Assembly (NCBI RefSeq): GCF_019703515.2
Contig: NC_059382.1
Span: 11,108,001-11,172,000, forward strand
Origin: Myxocyprinus asiaticus
Taxonomy: Eukaryota; Chordata; Actinopteri; Cypriniformes; Catostomidae
Direction of reading: 5' to 3'
DNA: 64,000 bases
Positions within the stretch are counted from its first letter, which is position 1; every line of letters begins with the position of its first letter. This document shows positions 1-11,097 of this stretch, in pieces. A program made the translations under genes and the position numbers. The notes below the pieces were generated by a model. The model was not told where the DNA came from. It saw only the letters and a list, made by a program, of their open reading frames with translations, and did not search any database.

Positions 1-105
1 TTGTACTGTATTTTAGGCAGAATGACAACCTCAGTCACCATTCAATTTCATTGCATTGTTTTTTCATTGCATTGATTTTCCATACAATGCAAGTGAATGG
101 TGCTT
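1..105. repeat. Fragment of a foldback MITE variant
   Basis: This stretch matches inner parts of a repeat seen again near 21603 and 33560 ('cagcctcagtcaccattca' followed by a short 'ccatacaatgcaagtgaatgg' type spacer). It is cut by the window edge, so its full extent is unknown. Confidence 0.5.
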
Positions 106-387
106 AAAGGAATAGTTCACCCAAAATGAAAATTCTCTCATCATTTACTCATCCTCATGCCATCTCAGATTTTTATAACTTACTTTCTTCAGCAGAACAC
201 AAATAAAGATTTTTAGAAGGATATCTCAGCTCTGTAGGTCCATACAATGCAAGTGAATGGTGATCAGACCCTTGTAGGTCCAAAAGGTCACATAATGGAA
301 ACATAAAAGTAATCTATAAGACCCCAGTGGTTAAATCCATATCTTCAGAAGCAATATATTAATAGGTGTGGGTGAGAAACAGATCAA
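106..387. repeat. Foldback MITE, left arm (split by DIRS)
   Basis: Left arm of the commonest repeat family in the window. It starts with 'aatagttcacccaaaatg' and runs to 'gtgggtgagaaacagatca'. Its inverted partner resumes at 6003 after the DIRS element. The uninterrupted copy at 24013-24660 shows the full structure: two arms of about 300 bp meeting at a short centre. Confidence 0.8.
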
Positions 388-438
388 AACGTCATGGTTA
401 CTGGTGTAACCTCCGTTCCCTGATGGAGGGAACGAGAT

Positions 439-589
439 GTTGGTGTCGATGTAGTGACATTAGGGGTCACTCTTGGGAGCCCGAGACACCTCTGGTCTTT
501 GATAAAAGGCCAATGAAAATTGGCGAATGGTATTTGCATGCCACTCCCCCGGACATACGGGTATAAAAGGAGCTGGTATGCAACCACTC
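439..589 (+). repeat. DIRS inverted terminal repeat (element 3' end)
   Basis: 151 bp, near-identical in reverse complement to 5827-5977. It contains a TATA-like box pointing inward. The outer 48 bases (391-438) are specific to this end. Confidence 0.88.
562..570 (+). promoter_or_regulatory. TATA-like box in the low-coordinate DIRS ITR
   Basis: The sequence 'tataaaagg' lies inside the ITR and faces into the element on the plus strand. Because the ITRs are inverted copies, this would drive antisense transcription through the element, if it drives any. Confidence 0.45.
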
Positions 590-664
590 GTTCAGGTTTT
601 ACGCTGAGGAGCCGATATAAGGTCCGGCCATTTCAGCGGGTAGTTCAGCGTTGTGGCAGGAGGG

Positions 665-773
665 ACCAACATCTCGTTCCCTCCATTAGGGAACGGAGGT
701 TACACCAGTAACCATGACGTTCCCTTTCTGTCACTCACTCGATGTTGGTGTCGATGTAGTGACACTAGGGGTC
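665..773. repeat. DIRS internal complementary region
   Basis: Two abutting blocks. 665-721 is the reverse complement of the low terminus 388-444, and 719-773 is the reverse complement of the high terminus 5948-6002. They overlap on the shared trinucleotide GTT at 719-721. In DIRS elements this region is thought to template the joining of the two ends into a circle. The match is nearly perfect despite the decayed genes. Confidence 0.88.
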
Positions 774-1415
774 CCTATACAAAACGCCACAAGGCTGAAC
801 TGTGTTACGTGAACTGGCGGTGTGTGGTGGGCAGACTTACTGTGTGCCTCATAGCCAGCACACCAGGTCAACACGTAACCTCACCCAACACAGTTATGAG
901 TGTCGAACGGCCCTTTTTGGGGACAAGTCGACTACCCAAAGATAGAGACAGGCTTAACCCAGTCGTGGCCTCTTTTCCCCCTTCTCTTTTTCCACTCCCT
1001 AAAAAAGAAGGGGGATTATCCGACTGGGCCGCCAGGTCTAGTCGGGGGGTGTCCCTCCCAAGGGGAAGACACCACAGAGACCACACCTCGCCCAAAGAGA
1101 GGGGGGGATATTTAAGTGGAAAAATACGTCACATGGTCTTTCCAACCATGTGGAGAGCCTTCAAGGTAGATCCTGCCCAATGAGGGAGGAGTTACTACAA
1201 ACACGGAGACTGGGGCAGAGGGGCTCTGCCCAAGGAAGACGCAGTTTGCCAGCAGGGAAACAAACTAGCGGAAGATATAGATCGCATGGGGTTAGCCTTA
1301 CAGGGAACCGCCACATGCGGAGTACCTATCCCAGAACCGGGCTCTTAGTTAGCACGTGTACTGGGGCGGCAGCGAGTCTCTCCGAAAACTCGACTACCAC
1401 AGGGCTCGGAGGAAG

Positions 1416-1881
1416 TCAACCAGGGAACAAATTTTGTGAACACCACTGGGAATTAACGGCGCATCCGCTTGTGTTGCGTGCCACTACCTGGGACGAAACC
1501 GGTTCCAGCCGGAGGTTGTAGAACCTTGCAAAGGTGTTGGGTGTTGCCCAGCCTGCTGCTCTGCAAATGTCTGTTAGAGAGGCACCTCTGGCCAGGGCCC
1601 AAGAAGCCGCTACACCACGGGTAGAATGGGCTCGTAGCCCTACCGGGGGCGGCATGTTTTGGGTGAGATATGCCATAGTTATGGCGTCAACGAGCCAGTG
1701 GGCGATCCTCTGCTTGGAGACAGCGCTTCCTTTCCGCTGTGCACCAAAAGCAGACAAAGAGCTGCTCAGAGATTCTAAAGCTCTGCGTGCGATCCAAATA
1801 GATGAGTAAAGCATGCACCGGACACAGCGACGACAGGGCTTGGTCTGCCTCCTCCTGGGGCAGCACTTGCAGGTTCACCAC
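1416..1881 (-). pseudogene. DIRS tyrosine recombinase, broken
   Basis: Would encode the integrase-like tyrosine recombinase that inserts the circular DIRS DNA. The C-terminal catalytic part is clear: 'HSTRG' carries the conserved H-x-x-R, followed by 'DICRAAGW' and then 'FARFYNL' with the presumed nucleophilic tyrosine. The upstream part (minus strand, about 1881-1800) shows 'CPVHALLIYLDRTQSFR' in another frame, so at least one frameshift lies near 1720-1815. The N-terminal half between here and the RNase H is hard to follow. It lies downstream of the RT/RNase H, as expected for DIRS. Not functional as it stands. Confidence 0.82.
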
Positions 1882-2085
1882 CTAGTCCCTAAAGGGGTGG
1901 TAGGAACCTTGGGCACATAGCCCGGTCAGGGTCTCAGGATCACGTGAGAGTAACCTGGACCGAACTCCAGGCACGTTTCGCTGACAGAGAACGCTTGCAG
2001 GTCACCTACCCTCTTGATGGAAGTGAGCGCAGTCAGGAGGGCAGTCTTCAAGGAGAGTGCCTTAAGCTCGGCTGACTGCAAAGGC

Positions 2086-3946
2086 TCAAAGAAGGTCCTT
2101 CCTCAGGGGAATTTGCCAGAGGGGAGCTGTCGCGAGGAGCGTGAGGTCCGAGCACCACATCTGGGCAGGCCAGTAGGGTGCTACCAGGACGACCTGCTCC
2201 TCGTCCTCCCTGACCTTGCACAGGGTCTGTGCTAGCAGGCTCACAGGGGGAAACGCATATTTGCAAATGCCAGGGGGCCAGCTGTGTGCCAGCGCGTCTA
2301 TGCCGAGGGAGGCCTCGGTCAGGGCGTACCAAAGCGGGCAGTGGGGAGGATTCTTGGGAGGCGAACAGGTGCACCTGTGCCTGTCGAATCGACTCCAAAT
2401 CAGCTGGACCACCTGAAGGTGGAGTCTCCACTCTCCCCTGAGGGTAACCTGTTGTGACAGCGCGTCCGCCGTAGTGTTGAGGTTGCCCGGGATGTGAGTG
2501 GCTTGCAGCAACTTGAGGTGCTGCTGACTCCAGAGGAGGAGACGGTGGGCGAGTTGTGACATACAACGAGAGCGCAAACCACCTTGGCGGTTGACATATG
2601 CTACCGTTGTCATGTTGTCTGTCTGAACTAACACGTGCTTGCCCTGGATCAATGGCCGAAACCTCCGCAGGGCGAGCAGAATTGCCAACAACTCGAGGCA
2701 ATTGATGTGCCAATGCAGTTGCGGACCCATCCAGAGGCCAGCGGCTGCGTGCCCATTGCAAACGGCGCCCCAGCCCGTTTTGGAGGCGTCTGTTGTGCCC
2801 ACGACGCGCCTAGGGACCAGTTCTAGAGGAACACCTCCCCGTAGGAACGAGAGGACGGTCCAAGGGCTGAAAAGGCAGTGACAGACCAACGTAATGGCCA
2901 CACGGTGTGTCCCGTGGCGCCATGGCCGTCTCGGGACTCGAGTCTGGAGCCAGTGCTGAAGCGGTCTCATATGCATCAACCCGAGTGGGGTGGCCACCGC
3001 CGAGGATGCCATATGCCCCAGGAGCCTCTGAGGAAGTTTCAGTGGAACCGCTGTTCCCTGTTTGAACGCCTTCAAACAAGCCAGCACCGACTGGGCACGC
3101 TCGTTCGTATGCGCGTCGTCAAGGAGACTGAGTCCAACTCCAAACCGAGAAAAGAGATGCTCTGAACCAGGAGCTTGCTCTTTTCCCAGCTGACCCGAAG
3201 CCCTAGTCGGCTGAGGTGTGAGAGCACCAGGTCCCTGTGTGCGCACAACACGTCTCGAGAGTGAGCTAGGATTGGCCAGTCGTCGAGATAGTTGAGAATG
3301 CGAATGCCCACCTCCCTTAACGGGGTAAGGGCAGCCTCAGCGACCTTCGTAAAGACGCGAGGAGACAGGGACAGGCCGAAAGGGAGGACTTTGTACTGAT
3401 ACGCCTGACCCTTGAACGCGAACCGCAGGAAGGGTCTGTGTCGAGGAAGGATCGAGGCGTGGAAGTACGCATCCTTCAGGTCTAACGCTGCGAACCAATC
3501 TTGATGCTGGACGCTCCCCAGAATGCGTTTTTGCGTCAGCATCTTGAACGGGAGTCTGTGTAAAGCCTAGTTCAGAACTCACAGGTCCAAGATTGGCCTC
3601 AACCCACCGCCTTTTTTCGGTACGATGAAGTAGGGGCTGAAAAAACCCCTTCATCTCGGCTGGAGGGACAGGTTCTATCGCGCCCTTCCGTAGGAGGGTA
3701 GCGATCTCCGTGCAAGATAGCAGCGTTTTCGTCTTTCACCAAGGTGAAGTGGACACCGCTGAACCTGGGCGGATGCCCGGCGAAGTGAATCGCGCAGCCG
3801 AGTCGGACGGTCCGGACCAGCCCTCGTGATGGATTGGAAAGCGCAAGCCATGCGTCCAAGTTCCGCGCAAGGGGGACCAAAGGGACAACGTCATCGGATG
3901 TAACGGCAGGTGGGGCCTCGCGGCGGGGCGGAGCTTGAGGTGCCAC
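2086..3946 (-). pseudogene. DIRS reverse transcriptase-RNase H, frameshifted
   Basis: Copies element RNA into DNA in the family. The reading runs through three minus-strand frames: 3946-3599 ('PLVPLARNLDAWLAL', N-terminal), 3542-3072 (RT palm) and 3246-2086 (RT thumb and RNase H). The palm shows 'DLKDAYFH', 'VLPFGLSLSPRVF' and the catalytic 'YLDDW' at about 3290-3276. RNase H shows 'TTDASKTGWG', 'INCLELLAILLAL' and 'QTDNMTTVAYVNRQ', so its acidic residues look kept. Frame breaks fall at about 3545-3600 and 3150-3180. Lack of one frame makes it a pseudogene, although motif conservation suggests modest age. Confidence 0.88.
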
Positions 3947-4104
3947 ACCACGTCATGGCCGTGCTGAGTCTAAGGACATCGAAGCACTTACCTGGCTCCT
4001 TGTGACCATCCCCGAAACAGCCTGGGACGGGGGAGGAAGAGGCCTGTCCTCGTGACCCGTGGAGACTGTCACATCAGGGGTGGATTTGTGCCACAGCTGG
4101 GCGC

Positions 4105-5486
4105 TCAGGGGCAGGAGACCGCCGCTGGAGTGCCAAACCTGCCAAATGGAGTGGTGGACGGTGGTCGTGATGATGGCCGTACACACCGGATACGTGACCC
4201 AGGGAACAAGGAAACCGCTCTTGCTGAGCTCTTGAGTACTGCAGCCACTTGGGCATGCAGCGCAATTAAATGCAAAAGGTAACAAAAAGATGAAGATCTG
4301 CTTACCAGCTCCAGAGAAGCGGGTTTCATTGTCCCTGGGTCACCCGTCTCAAGGGCGCTTTGAAGCCTTTCACGGGTTCTGGGTGGCCGCGAGACGGGTG
4401 GCGTCTGCTTCCTGCGGTGGGCTCCACGCCGGGGCCGGGCCAAAGGGGCGGGCTGCGGCAGAGCAGGTGCAGTCACCGCAGGGGGACGCCCTTGGTGATG
4501 AGTAGACGGTGTGCGGGATCTTGAGCCGCGCCGGGGCAGGATATGCCGGCTAGCATCCATCTACTGCTCTACCATCGAGAACTGCTGGGCAAAGTCCTCG
4601 ACGGTGTCGCCGAATAGGCCCGCCTGGGAAATGGGGGAGGCAAGGAATCGTGTCTTGTCGGCCTCGCCCATCTTGACCAGGTTGAGCCAAAGGTGGCGCT
4701 CCTGGACCACTAGTGTGGCCATCGTCCGCCCGGGAGACCACGCCGTGACCTCTGTCGCTCGGAGAGCGAGGTCGGTCGCCGAGCGCAGTTCCTGCATCAA
4801 TCCCGGGAGGAACTACCTTCGTGCAGTTCCTTTAGCGCCTTGGCGGACTTGCAGGAGAGCCATGGTGTGCAGGTCGGAGGCGGCTTGTCCAGTGGCACCG
4901 TAGGCCTTGGCCGTCAGAGACGACGTAAACCTACAGGCCTTAGACGGGGGCTTTGGGCACCCGCGCCAGGTGGCGGCGCTCTGCGGGCATAGGTGCACCG
5001 CGAGCACCTTTATCCACCGGGGGATTGCCGAATAGCCCTTGGCCGCCCCAACATTGAGGGTAGTGAGGACGGGGAAGCTGAAAAGATCGGGACCGGGCAG
5101 TAAAAAGTGCCTCCCGTGACCTTGTCAGCTCTTCATGCACTTCCGGGAAGAAAGGAACGGGGGCGGGGTGTGGCTTTGAGCAGAGCTGCGAGCCCAGGAA
5201 CCAATCACCGAGCCGAGGGTTCAGGGAAGAGCGGTGAAATCCACTCTAACCGACGCTCGCGGCTGCCCGGGAAAGCATGTCGTCATCTCCGCGTCAGCCT
5301 TTGACTGGGCAATCGACCCCGAAGGGAGGAGCCCAGCTGAGGCTTCCGACTGGACGAGCCCGCTCTCCGATGCTGCGCTCGAGAGCTCATCACTTTCTCG
5401 GCTCCAAATAAGAGGTCGAACTCGCCGTGAGACGAGCCGGTGGACTCACCCGGAAGCCCGTCTCCGCGTGAGCAGTGCCCAGACAC
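4105..5486 (-). pseudogene. DIRS gag-like ORF, broken
   Basis: First gene of the element, presumed structural gag. The best segment (4800-4564) reads 'TMATLVVQERHLWLNL' and 'AGLFGDTVEDFAQQF', which I recognise from fish DIRS gag proteins. An in-frame stop at 4561-4563 separates it from a proline/arginine-rich tail (4560-4105). Upstream pieces at 5140-4940 and 5486-5283 ('GEFDLLFGAEK') are in other frames. The true start cannot be fixed. The inward TATA box at 5846-5854 lies upstream. Confidence 0.7.
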
Positions 5487-5826
5487 GAAAGACAGTGATC
5501 GTGACCGTTAGAAGGCGAGAGATAACGAGCACAACCAGGAATAACACACAGTCGGAAAAGCATCTTTAAAAAGACGCGTCTTTAAAAAGACGTTCCGTGT
5601 GTGCTGTTTTAGAGAAATATATACTCTTTTAGAGGGGAAAAATTATCTTTCAGAAAATATACTCTCTAGCTTTTCTGCCGAAGCGCCCAGTGGCGTTCTC
5701 TGCAGTGCACCAGTGCAGAGGGGGGAGAAACCGCTGAAATGCGCCGTCAGATCCAGCAGAGGTGAATGAACAGTAGTATTCAGCTCAACGAGCATGACCG
5801 TTCGGCTCCGAAGAGAAAATATGAAA

Positions 5827-5977
5827 GAGTGGTTGCATACCAGCTCCTTTTATACCCGTATGTCCGGGGGAGTGGCATGCAAATACCACTCGCCAATTTT
5901 CATTGGCCTTTTATCAAAGACCAGAGGTGTCTCGGGCTCCCAAGAGTGACCCCTACTGTCACTACATCGACACCAAC
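5827..5977 (-). repeat. DIRS inverted terminal repeat (element 5' end)
   Basis: 151-bp inverted partner of 439-589. The outer tip 5978-6002 is specific to this end and is copied in reverse in the internal complementary region. Confidence 0.88.
5846..5854 (-). promoter_or_regulatory. TATA-like box upstream of DIRS gag
   Basis: The minus strand reads 'tataaaagg' within the high ITR, about 0.3-0.4 kb upstream of the first gag-like reading. It is the best candidate promoter for the element's sense transcript. Confidence 0.5.
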
Positions 5978-6002
5978 GTTGAGTGAGTGACAGATAGGGA
6001 AC

Positions 6003-6398
6003 AGATTTTACTTTTTCATCTGAAAATAACATATGGTGCCTGTTTAGTTCCACTTTCACATCTGAAAGTGAAAGTTAAAGTGGACATTTAGAGTAAAAAA
6101 GAACTTAAAAATATTGATCTGTTTCTCACCCACACCTATTATATTGCTTCTGAAGACATGGATTTAACCACTGAGGTATTATGGATTATCTTTATGTTTC
6201 CTTTATGTGATTTTTGGACCTAAAAGTGTCTGATCACTATTCACTTGTATTGAATGGACCTAAAGAGCTGAGATATTCTTCTAAAAATCTTTGTTTGTGT
6301 TCTGCTGAAGTAAGAAAGTCATACACATCTAGGATGGCATGAGGGTGAGTAAATGATGAGACAATTTTCATTTTTGGGTGAACTTTTCCTTTTATGTA
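6003..6398. repeat. Foldback MITE, centre and right arm (split by DIRS)
   Basis: Continues the MITE interrupted at 387. It has the centre with 'cacatctgaaagtgaaag', then the inverted arm 'tgtttctcacccacacctat', ending in 'tttttgggtgaacttttcc'. Confidence 0.8.
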
Positions 6399-7546
6399 AA
6401 CAGACTGTGGTTAAATACACCACCCTAAAGTTTTTCGTCATTATTGAATGATAATAGCCCCTAAACAAACATGCCTATTAATTTCTTGTGTTAAGTATAA
6501 TCAAAATGATGTTGGTATAATGTGATTCAGTTGTCGTCTAATAAGACCTTCTGCATCACTGTGTTTTGGAAATATCAGCTATTCAACACTGGCAGAGACC
6601 ACCTTGTGTAAACACATAGAGAAAGAAAGAAATCACTCCCCTTTTCAAAGGGTGCAGATCAAAGGGAAAAAAATAGCCAAGTGGCATCCACAAAGGCCAC
6701 AGCATTGTATTTTGAATGACTTTGTAAGAGAAAGATAAATTTTTTGTCCACGTGCCAAAACAAGTTACTAGGCTCGAATAACTACGTTTTATGGCAGTAG
6801 GCCACAGTATGACATCATGATTAAAACACCATCAAATGTAAATTTCTCAAATGACGCAGCCCACGAACAACCTCTCTATGGGAGTTTTCTGGAAAATTGC
6901 ATCTGGGGAGATCCCAGCCCTGAATCCATTTATCATGAATTATTTTGAACGTGTGCATTTCCTTTTAAGAAAATGTCTTTCTTTCTCTTCTGTATTTAAC
7001 ATTGGTAATAGTTCTGTATTATGTGGCTTTGGAAGTCAAACTAGATTTTAAACAAAAGAACACAACAAAATATAATAACCTGAGCATGTTACTTAATTTA
7101 TTATGCAATTAACTAAACTTAACCAAAGAGTAAAACAATAATAAAAATAGTGATCTGTCCACTTAGAGCACATTAGCATGCATAATTTACCCATTACTAT
7201 AAAGACTGATAGAAATACAATAGTGCATTACATATAAGATAATGGACCATAAAGGAACGGTTTATGCAAACCTAACAATTATAAAACCTGAGAAGCACTA
7301 AAGCTTCAATAAATTTCAGTTCTTCGGTGAATTAAATCATTACTATAATAGTACAGGGTCCCTATGCAATGAATGAAATGTATCAGACTTCTGAAATACC
7401 AGATAAGTAAGTTTATAATTAATGAAATGTCTCTTGTATGGTAAGATTTGGCATACAGTGTTTTGACAGTTCTACTAACTTAATCAATGCAAACAAACTG
7501 ATTAAATAATTCTGGAAACACCCATTTCAAGTCTGTAGATTTAAAA
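6399..7546. other. AT-rich non-coding DNA downstream of the formin exon
   Basis: On the minus strand this would be the first part of the intron after the 7577 splice donor. I searched for the next FH2 exon (expected to encode a KxSMNIGIFLKQF-like stretch) and did not see it. No clear repeat recognised. Confidence 0.5.
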
Positions 7547-7576
7547 CTACTTCTGAGACAGTACACCTGAACTCAC

Positions 7577-7924
7577 CACTTCAGGTCCTGGTGCATTGCT
7601 CGGGGAGAGTCGGACACTCCGGCGATGTGTGGCCTGGACCTGGTTTTGGTCATTGTGGCTGAACAACTCCTCTATACGTTTGATGTCCAACTCAATCTCA
7701 CTGTTCTTCTCTGCTGTCCATATGTTATGTTTGCCCAGCACAGTGTCCTTAGGTATGGCCTCCCAATTAAAATTACGCATTTTAGAGGCCCGCGTCGGCC
7801 CTCTGGTAAATTGATCTCCACCAGGGAAGAGGCCAGGGGGTGGTGGAGGAGGAGGAGGAGGAGGGGGAGGTGGGGCAAGAGGAGGGGGTGGTGGTGGAGG
7901 TGGTATCACTGGTGGTGATGCCAT
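7577..7924 (-). CDS. fhdc1-like: FH2-domain (FHDC1-like inverted formin) protein, first coding exon, partial
   Basis: FHDC1-type formins act on actin filaments and microtubules through an FH2 domain placed near the N terminus. This exon encodes a start Met, a proline tract (about residues 7-31) and then the FH2 beginning 'KMRNFNWEAIPKDTVLGKHN' and 'IELDIKRIEELF', which aligns by eye with the FHDC1 FH2 start. The start ATG (7922-7924) has a strong context (A at -3, G at +4) and an in-frame stop lies about 36 bases upstream. The exon ends at 7577 with the donor GTGAGT. Later exons are not in the window, so only about 116 residues are visible. The gene lies downstream of an arfaptin gene, as FHDC1 does in mammals. 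Which fish fhdc paralogue this is cannot be decided from one exon. Confidence 0.82.
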
Positions 7925-8879
7925 TGTTTGGATGTCAATTGAACAGATAATGCTTCATCATACCTTTAAAGTAAAGCCAGAAAGAGAAACCATATGGAAA
8001 CTGGTTATGAAGAATAGTGCGGGGCAATGGCTGTCTGTGATCTGCATGTTTTACAGTAAATGGAAGGTATAGTGTGGTAGGGAAGTTAACTGAGAAACTC
8101 TGGGTGATAAGCATTGGTGACTGCATAACAAATACATAATCAAGTGGAAAATACCTAATAGGGCAATACAAAACGTTTTTAAGCATTTTTTTTCTTTTAA
8201 GAAAAAAAAATCATCTTTGGAAATGCAAAGACTTTCAAAATCAAAACTTGTCAACACAATGATTTTTTTTTTTTTAAGAAACTTAAAGTACTGTGATTAA
8301 TAACATGGTATTTTGGCACTCTCTGATTACCATATTTACATACTGACCCATGCTACTGTATTTTACTTCAAAGAATACCATGATATTGTCATTATAGTTG
8401 GCTATCAGAAATTGCATTGTTTTATCATGGTTGTCCATGGTACTCTGTTTTTATGATAAAGTTTATACTTTTTTAAAAGTTTAGGTTAGTGGAATTAAAA
8501 GAAATGAGCGACTTACTCGTTTGAGAGGTATCCAGACTTCAACCAACGAAAAATATTTTATGATAATATCCGACAATACTTTAACTGTACACTCCAGAGG
8601 GGAGAAGAAGAAGAAGAAAAAAAAAAAAAAAAAAAAAATGCTCAATGTCAGACTGCCATACACGGGTCGCTGTTCGTTACTAGTCCGTGCTGCATTCCTC
8701 TTGTTTTGCGGAACAGTGATGTTGTAATGCCCTGCACCCTCTCACCTGCATCTCCACGCCCAGAGAACTCGTCAGCACTCGTTTCAGACGCGCAATCCAT
8801 ATTGAATATTAAAAATTTCGCATATGGTATTCACTGAACGGAACTGATGGTGACGGTGATTACATCTTATCATTTTAAT
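7925..8879. other. Non-coding DNA upstream of the formin exon
   Basis: Expected to hold the 5' UTR or promoter of the formin gene, but I could not place a first exon. It contains an A-run at 8609-8638 and a moderately CpG-containing stretch from about 8650. Confidence 0.4.
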
Positions 8880-10035
8880 ATATATGACATAATGTAAATT
8901 ACCACAAACAATAATTTTGACTCTTCCCTCGTTTATTAAAAAAATAATAATGATAAAGTAACACACAATGTAAGTGAATAGGACCAGCCCATAAACATTA
9001 AAATAAACATTGTTTCAAAAGTACAGCCATAATACATGAACATTGTACCTATTAATGTGATTTTACTTTGATAAAATCAGCGATATACCTGCGTTACGGC
9101 GTTTAGATTACATGGTTTACCTGCAACCTGATGGTCATGAGAACGAACTTTTGATATTGGACTCTACACAGATAAGGTTAAGGGCAAATAATACTTCGGA
9201 TGTGCGCGTTGCGGATCGCTAGCGCATAGTATGTGCACATTGCGTCATCAGCAAAGCCGTCCGGCTTGACTTTCTTGACTGGTGCACGCGGTCTTTGGCT
9301 GTGCGTCGTCTGCGCGTGCGCTGGAAATTGACTGTTGGCGGGTTCATCTCGGAGTGAGCATTCAGTCCTCAGACCTCATAAATTAACTGTTTCTACGGCA
9401 ACACTTATAACGCCAAAACGGCTTTGTTGTTAATAATAGTAAAATGTTTATCTCTTCATTAATTCACCTTTATATGCTTTTGCAAAATGTTTAAGAACAA
9501 AAAGAAATACTCCAGGCATCACTTGCATAATAAAATAGCATATTAAACAAATATGTTCACTACCTTAACTGTTGAGGCCGCTGCCATGTTGGTTCTTTTC
9601 ACATGACGTCAGGACTTTCAATTTGTAACTTTCATAGATTTCCGAGATTACAACTTGTAATTACGAGCTCTACGAAGACGTTAACGCTTTTTACAAGTCG
9701 GAATCTCATAATAACGGTAATTCCAACATGACGTGAACACACCATGTACCAAACGAATCACAAAGCAGTTGTAGTGCGCATGCGTCGAACGCGTTCCTAT
9801 TCGTTTGCAGTCAGAAAAGTAACAAGGCAACGCGGTCAGCTGGGCGCGAGCCGATCCGGAAGCCGCAAAAAACGAAGTATACCTTCGGCCTTAAAGGCTA
9901 GTAAGCTATTTCAAAATGCTAAAATCATGTTACACGAATAATGTTTACATCTTGTGGCTATACTTTTGAAACAGTGGGAACATCACGCCACAAATGCTGT
10001 TAATTGAGCTTAACTTGAATCCAGAACATTCCTTT
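8880..10035. repeat. Repeat-derived foldback element with CpG-bearing interior
   Basis: The ends resemble a cyprinid repeat seen also at 41440-41645 and 46560-46800. The left part is 'gtaaattaccacaaacaata' to 'ttgataaaatcagcgat'. The right part (9895-10035) reads 'ctaaaatcatgttacacgaa', 'cttgtggctatacttttgaa' and 'ttgagcttaacttgaatcc'. The interior, about 9085-9895, is richer in CpG and is not shared with the other copies. Confidence 0.5.
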
Positions 10036-11097
10036 AATTTATTCAAATGAACAGCAGTTAATTTGTACTTCTGGAACAACATTTACCTAGCTGAGTTTAT
10101 GATTGTAACAAGACTAGAGCTTTTTGTAAATTTTTAGTTTAACTGACAATACATTCACTATTGTTTGCCTGGTTTATGCTTTGTACTTTTGTTGAAAAAT
10201 AACACAACTCTGATGTTAACAAGTCTTGGGGACTTTCATTAATATGTGAAGTCAGTTGTAAAAGTATTAAATGTATTCAACAATCAAAGCACTGTTAATA
10301 AATAGGTCTGGGTGAAAAGAACCGTGTCAACAGCCACTGTGAATAGTGGGATGTGAGCTGAAATATTATACTAAGCAGATAAAATACCAGGCATAGTTGC
10401 TGAATCAATATCAAATAGTGCAAGATAAAATAAAAGCACTCTGAATTCATGGAACACGTTGACAGCCTCAGACACCATAACTGTTATTGTGTAGAAACAA
10501 ATGTAATTGAAGCGGATGGTGACTAAGACTTGTCAGTCCCGAACATTTTGCCAACAGAGTTCGGAATAGTTGGCAAAAAGCTAATGAGAAATGAGGGATA
10601 AAATATACATTACAAACTCATCAGAGTCAAATATATACCTATATACCTTCAAATATGTTTTAATTTTATAGGTGGGACACACTTTACATTTATATAAATA
10701 TATTATTAACCTTCTTATGACACATATGGTGAAGAATTTGTTCATTCTTATACCTTATCACAGTCCTCCTTCAAACGTCCATACATTAAAAGCAAACACA
10801 CAAGCACAACATACTTTCTTTTCAGTTCTACTCTATCAAAATAAAATTAATAAAACAGCCTGCCTGGGAGGTGCTGACAGGATACAGAAGAGTTCGGTGA
10901 ATATACAATACCTGATAATGAATGCCTCGGAAAATGCAAATGTTTTACACAAAGTGATTGCTTGGTGTGACTGACTTGTATCATGTAATTTAGCGTAATT
11001 GTACTATGAACAGCTCGTACAAGATGTGTAAGTAAATTAAGGCAGCTGTAAAACATAACCACAGTAAGTTTCCATAATCAATTTGATTTAACTCAAT
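10036..11097. other. AT-rich spacer between formin and arfip2
   Basis: No exon recognised. 10480-10560 resembles a worn inner part of the foldback MITE family. The 3' UTR of arfip2 should extend into 11715 and below, but I found no convincing poly(A) signal on the minus strand. Confidence 0.4.

Larger units (their letters stand above)
388..6002 (-). mobile_element. DIRS-type tyrosine-recombinase retrotransposon, degenerate
   Basis: A 5.6-kb element read on the minus strand in the order gag, RT/RNase H, tyrosine recombinase, the DIRS order. Structural marks are 151-bp inverted terminal repeats (439-589 and 5827-5977), unique outer tips at each end, and an internal complementary region at 665-773 that matches both tips in reverse. 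Each end carries the trinucleotide AAC (GTT on the minus strand) at 388-390 and 6000-6002, and there is no longer target duplication, as expected for recombinase-mediated insertion of a circle. 774-1415 is element DNA downstream of the recombinase in which I see no coding. All genes carry frameshifts or stops, so the copy is dead by itself. It sits inside an older foldback MITE. Confidence 0.9.

Noticed and set aside
653..1183. 176-codon plus-strand ORF in the DIRS 3' region
   Set aside because: Runs through the internal complementary region, lacks known motifs and opposes the element's coding strand.
2048..2761. 237-codon minus-strand ORF overlapping the RNase H
   Set aside because: Out of frame with the RT/RNase H reading that shows the conserved motifs. 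A shadow of the DIRS pol.
7596..7918. Plus-strand readings opposite the formin exon
   Set aside because: They are antisense shadows of the proline tract and FH2 start and have no family features.
9744..9941. Basic 65-codon ORF on the plus strand
   Set aside because: Overlaps the repeat-derived block at 8880-10035. No signal or domain that I recognise.
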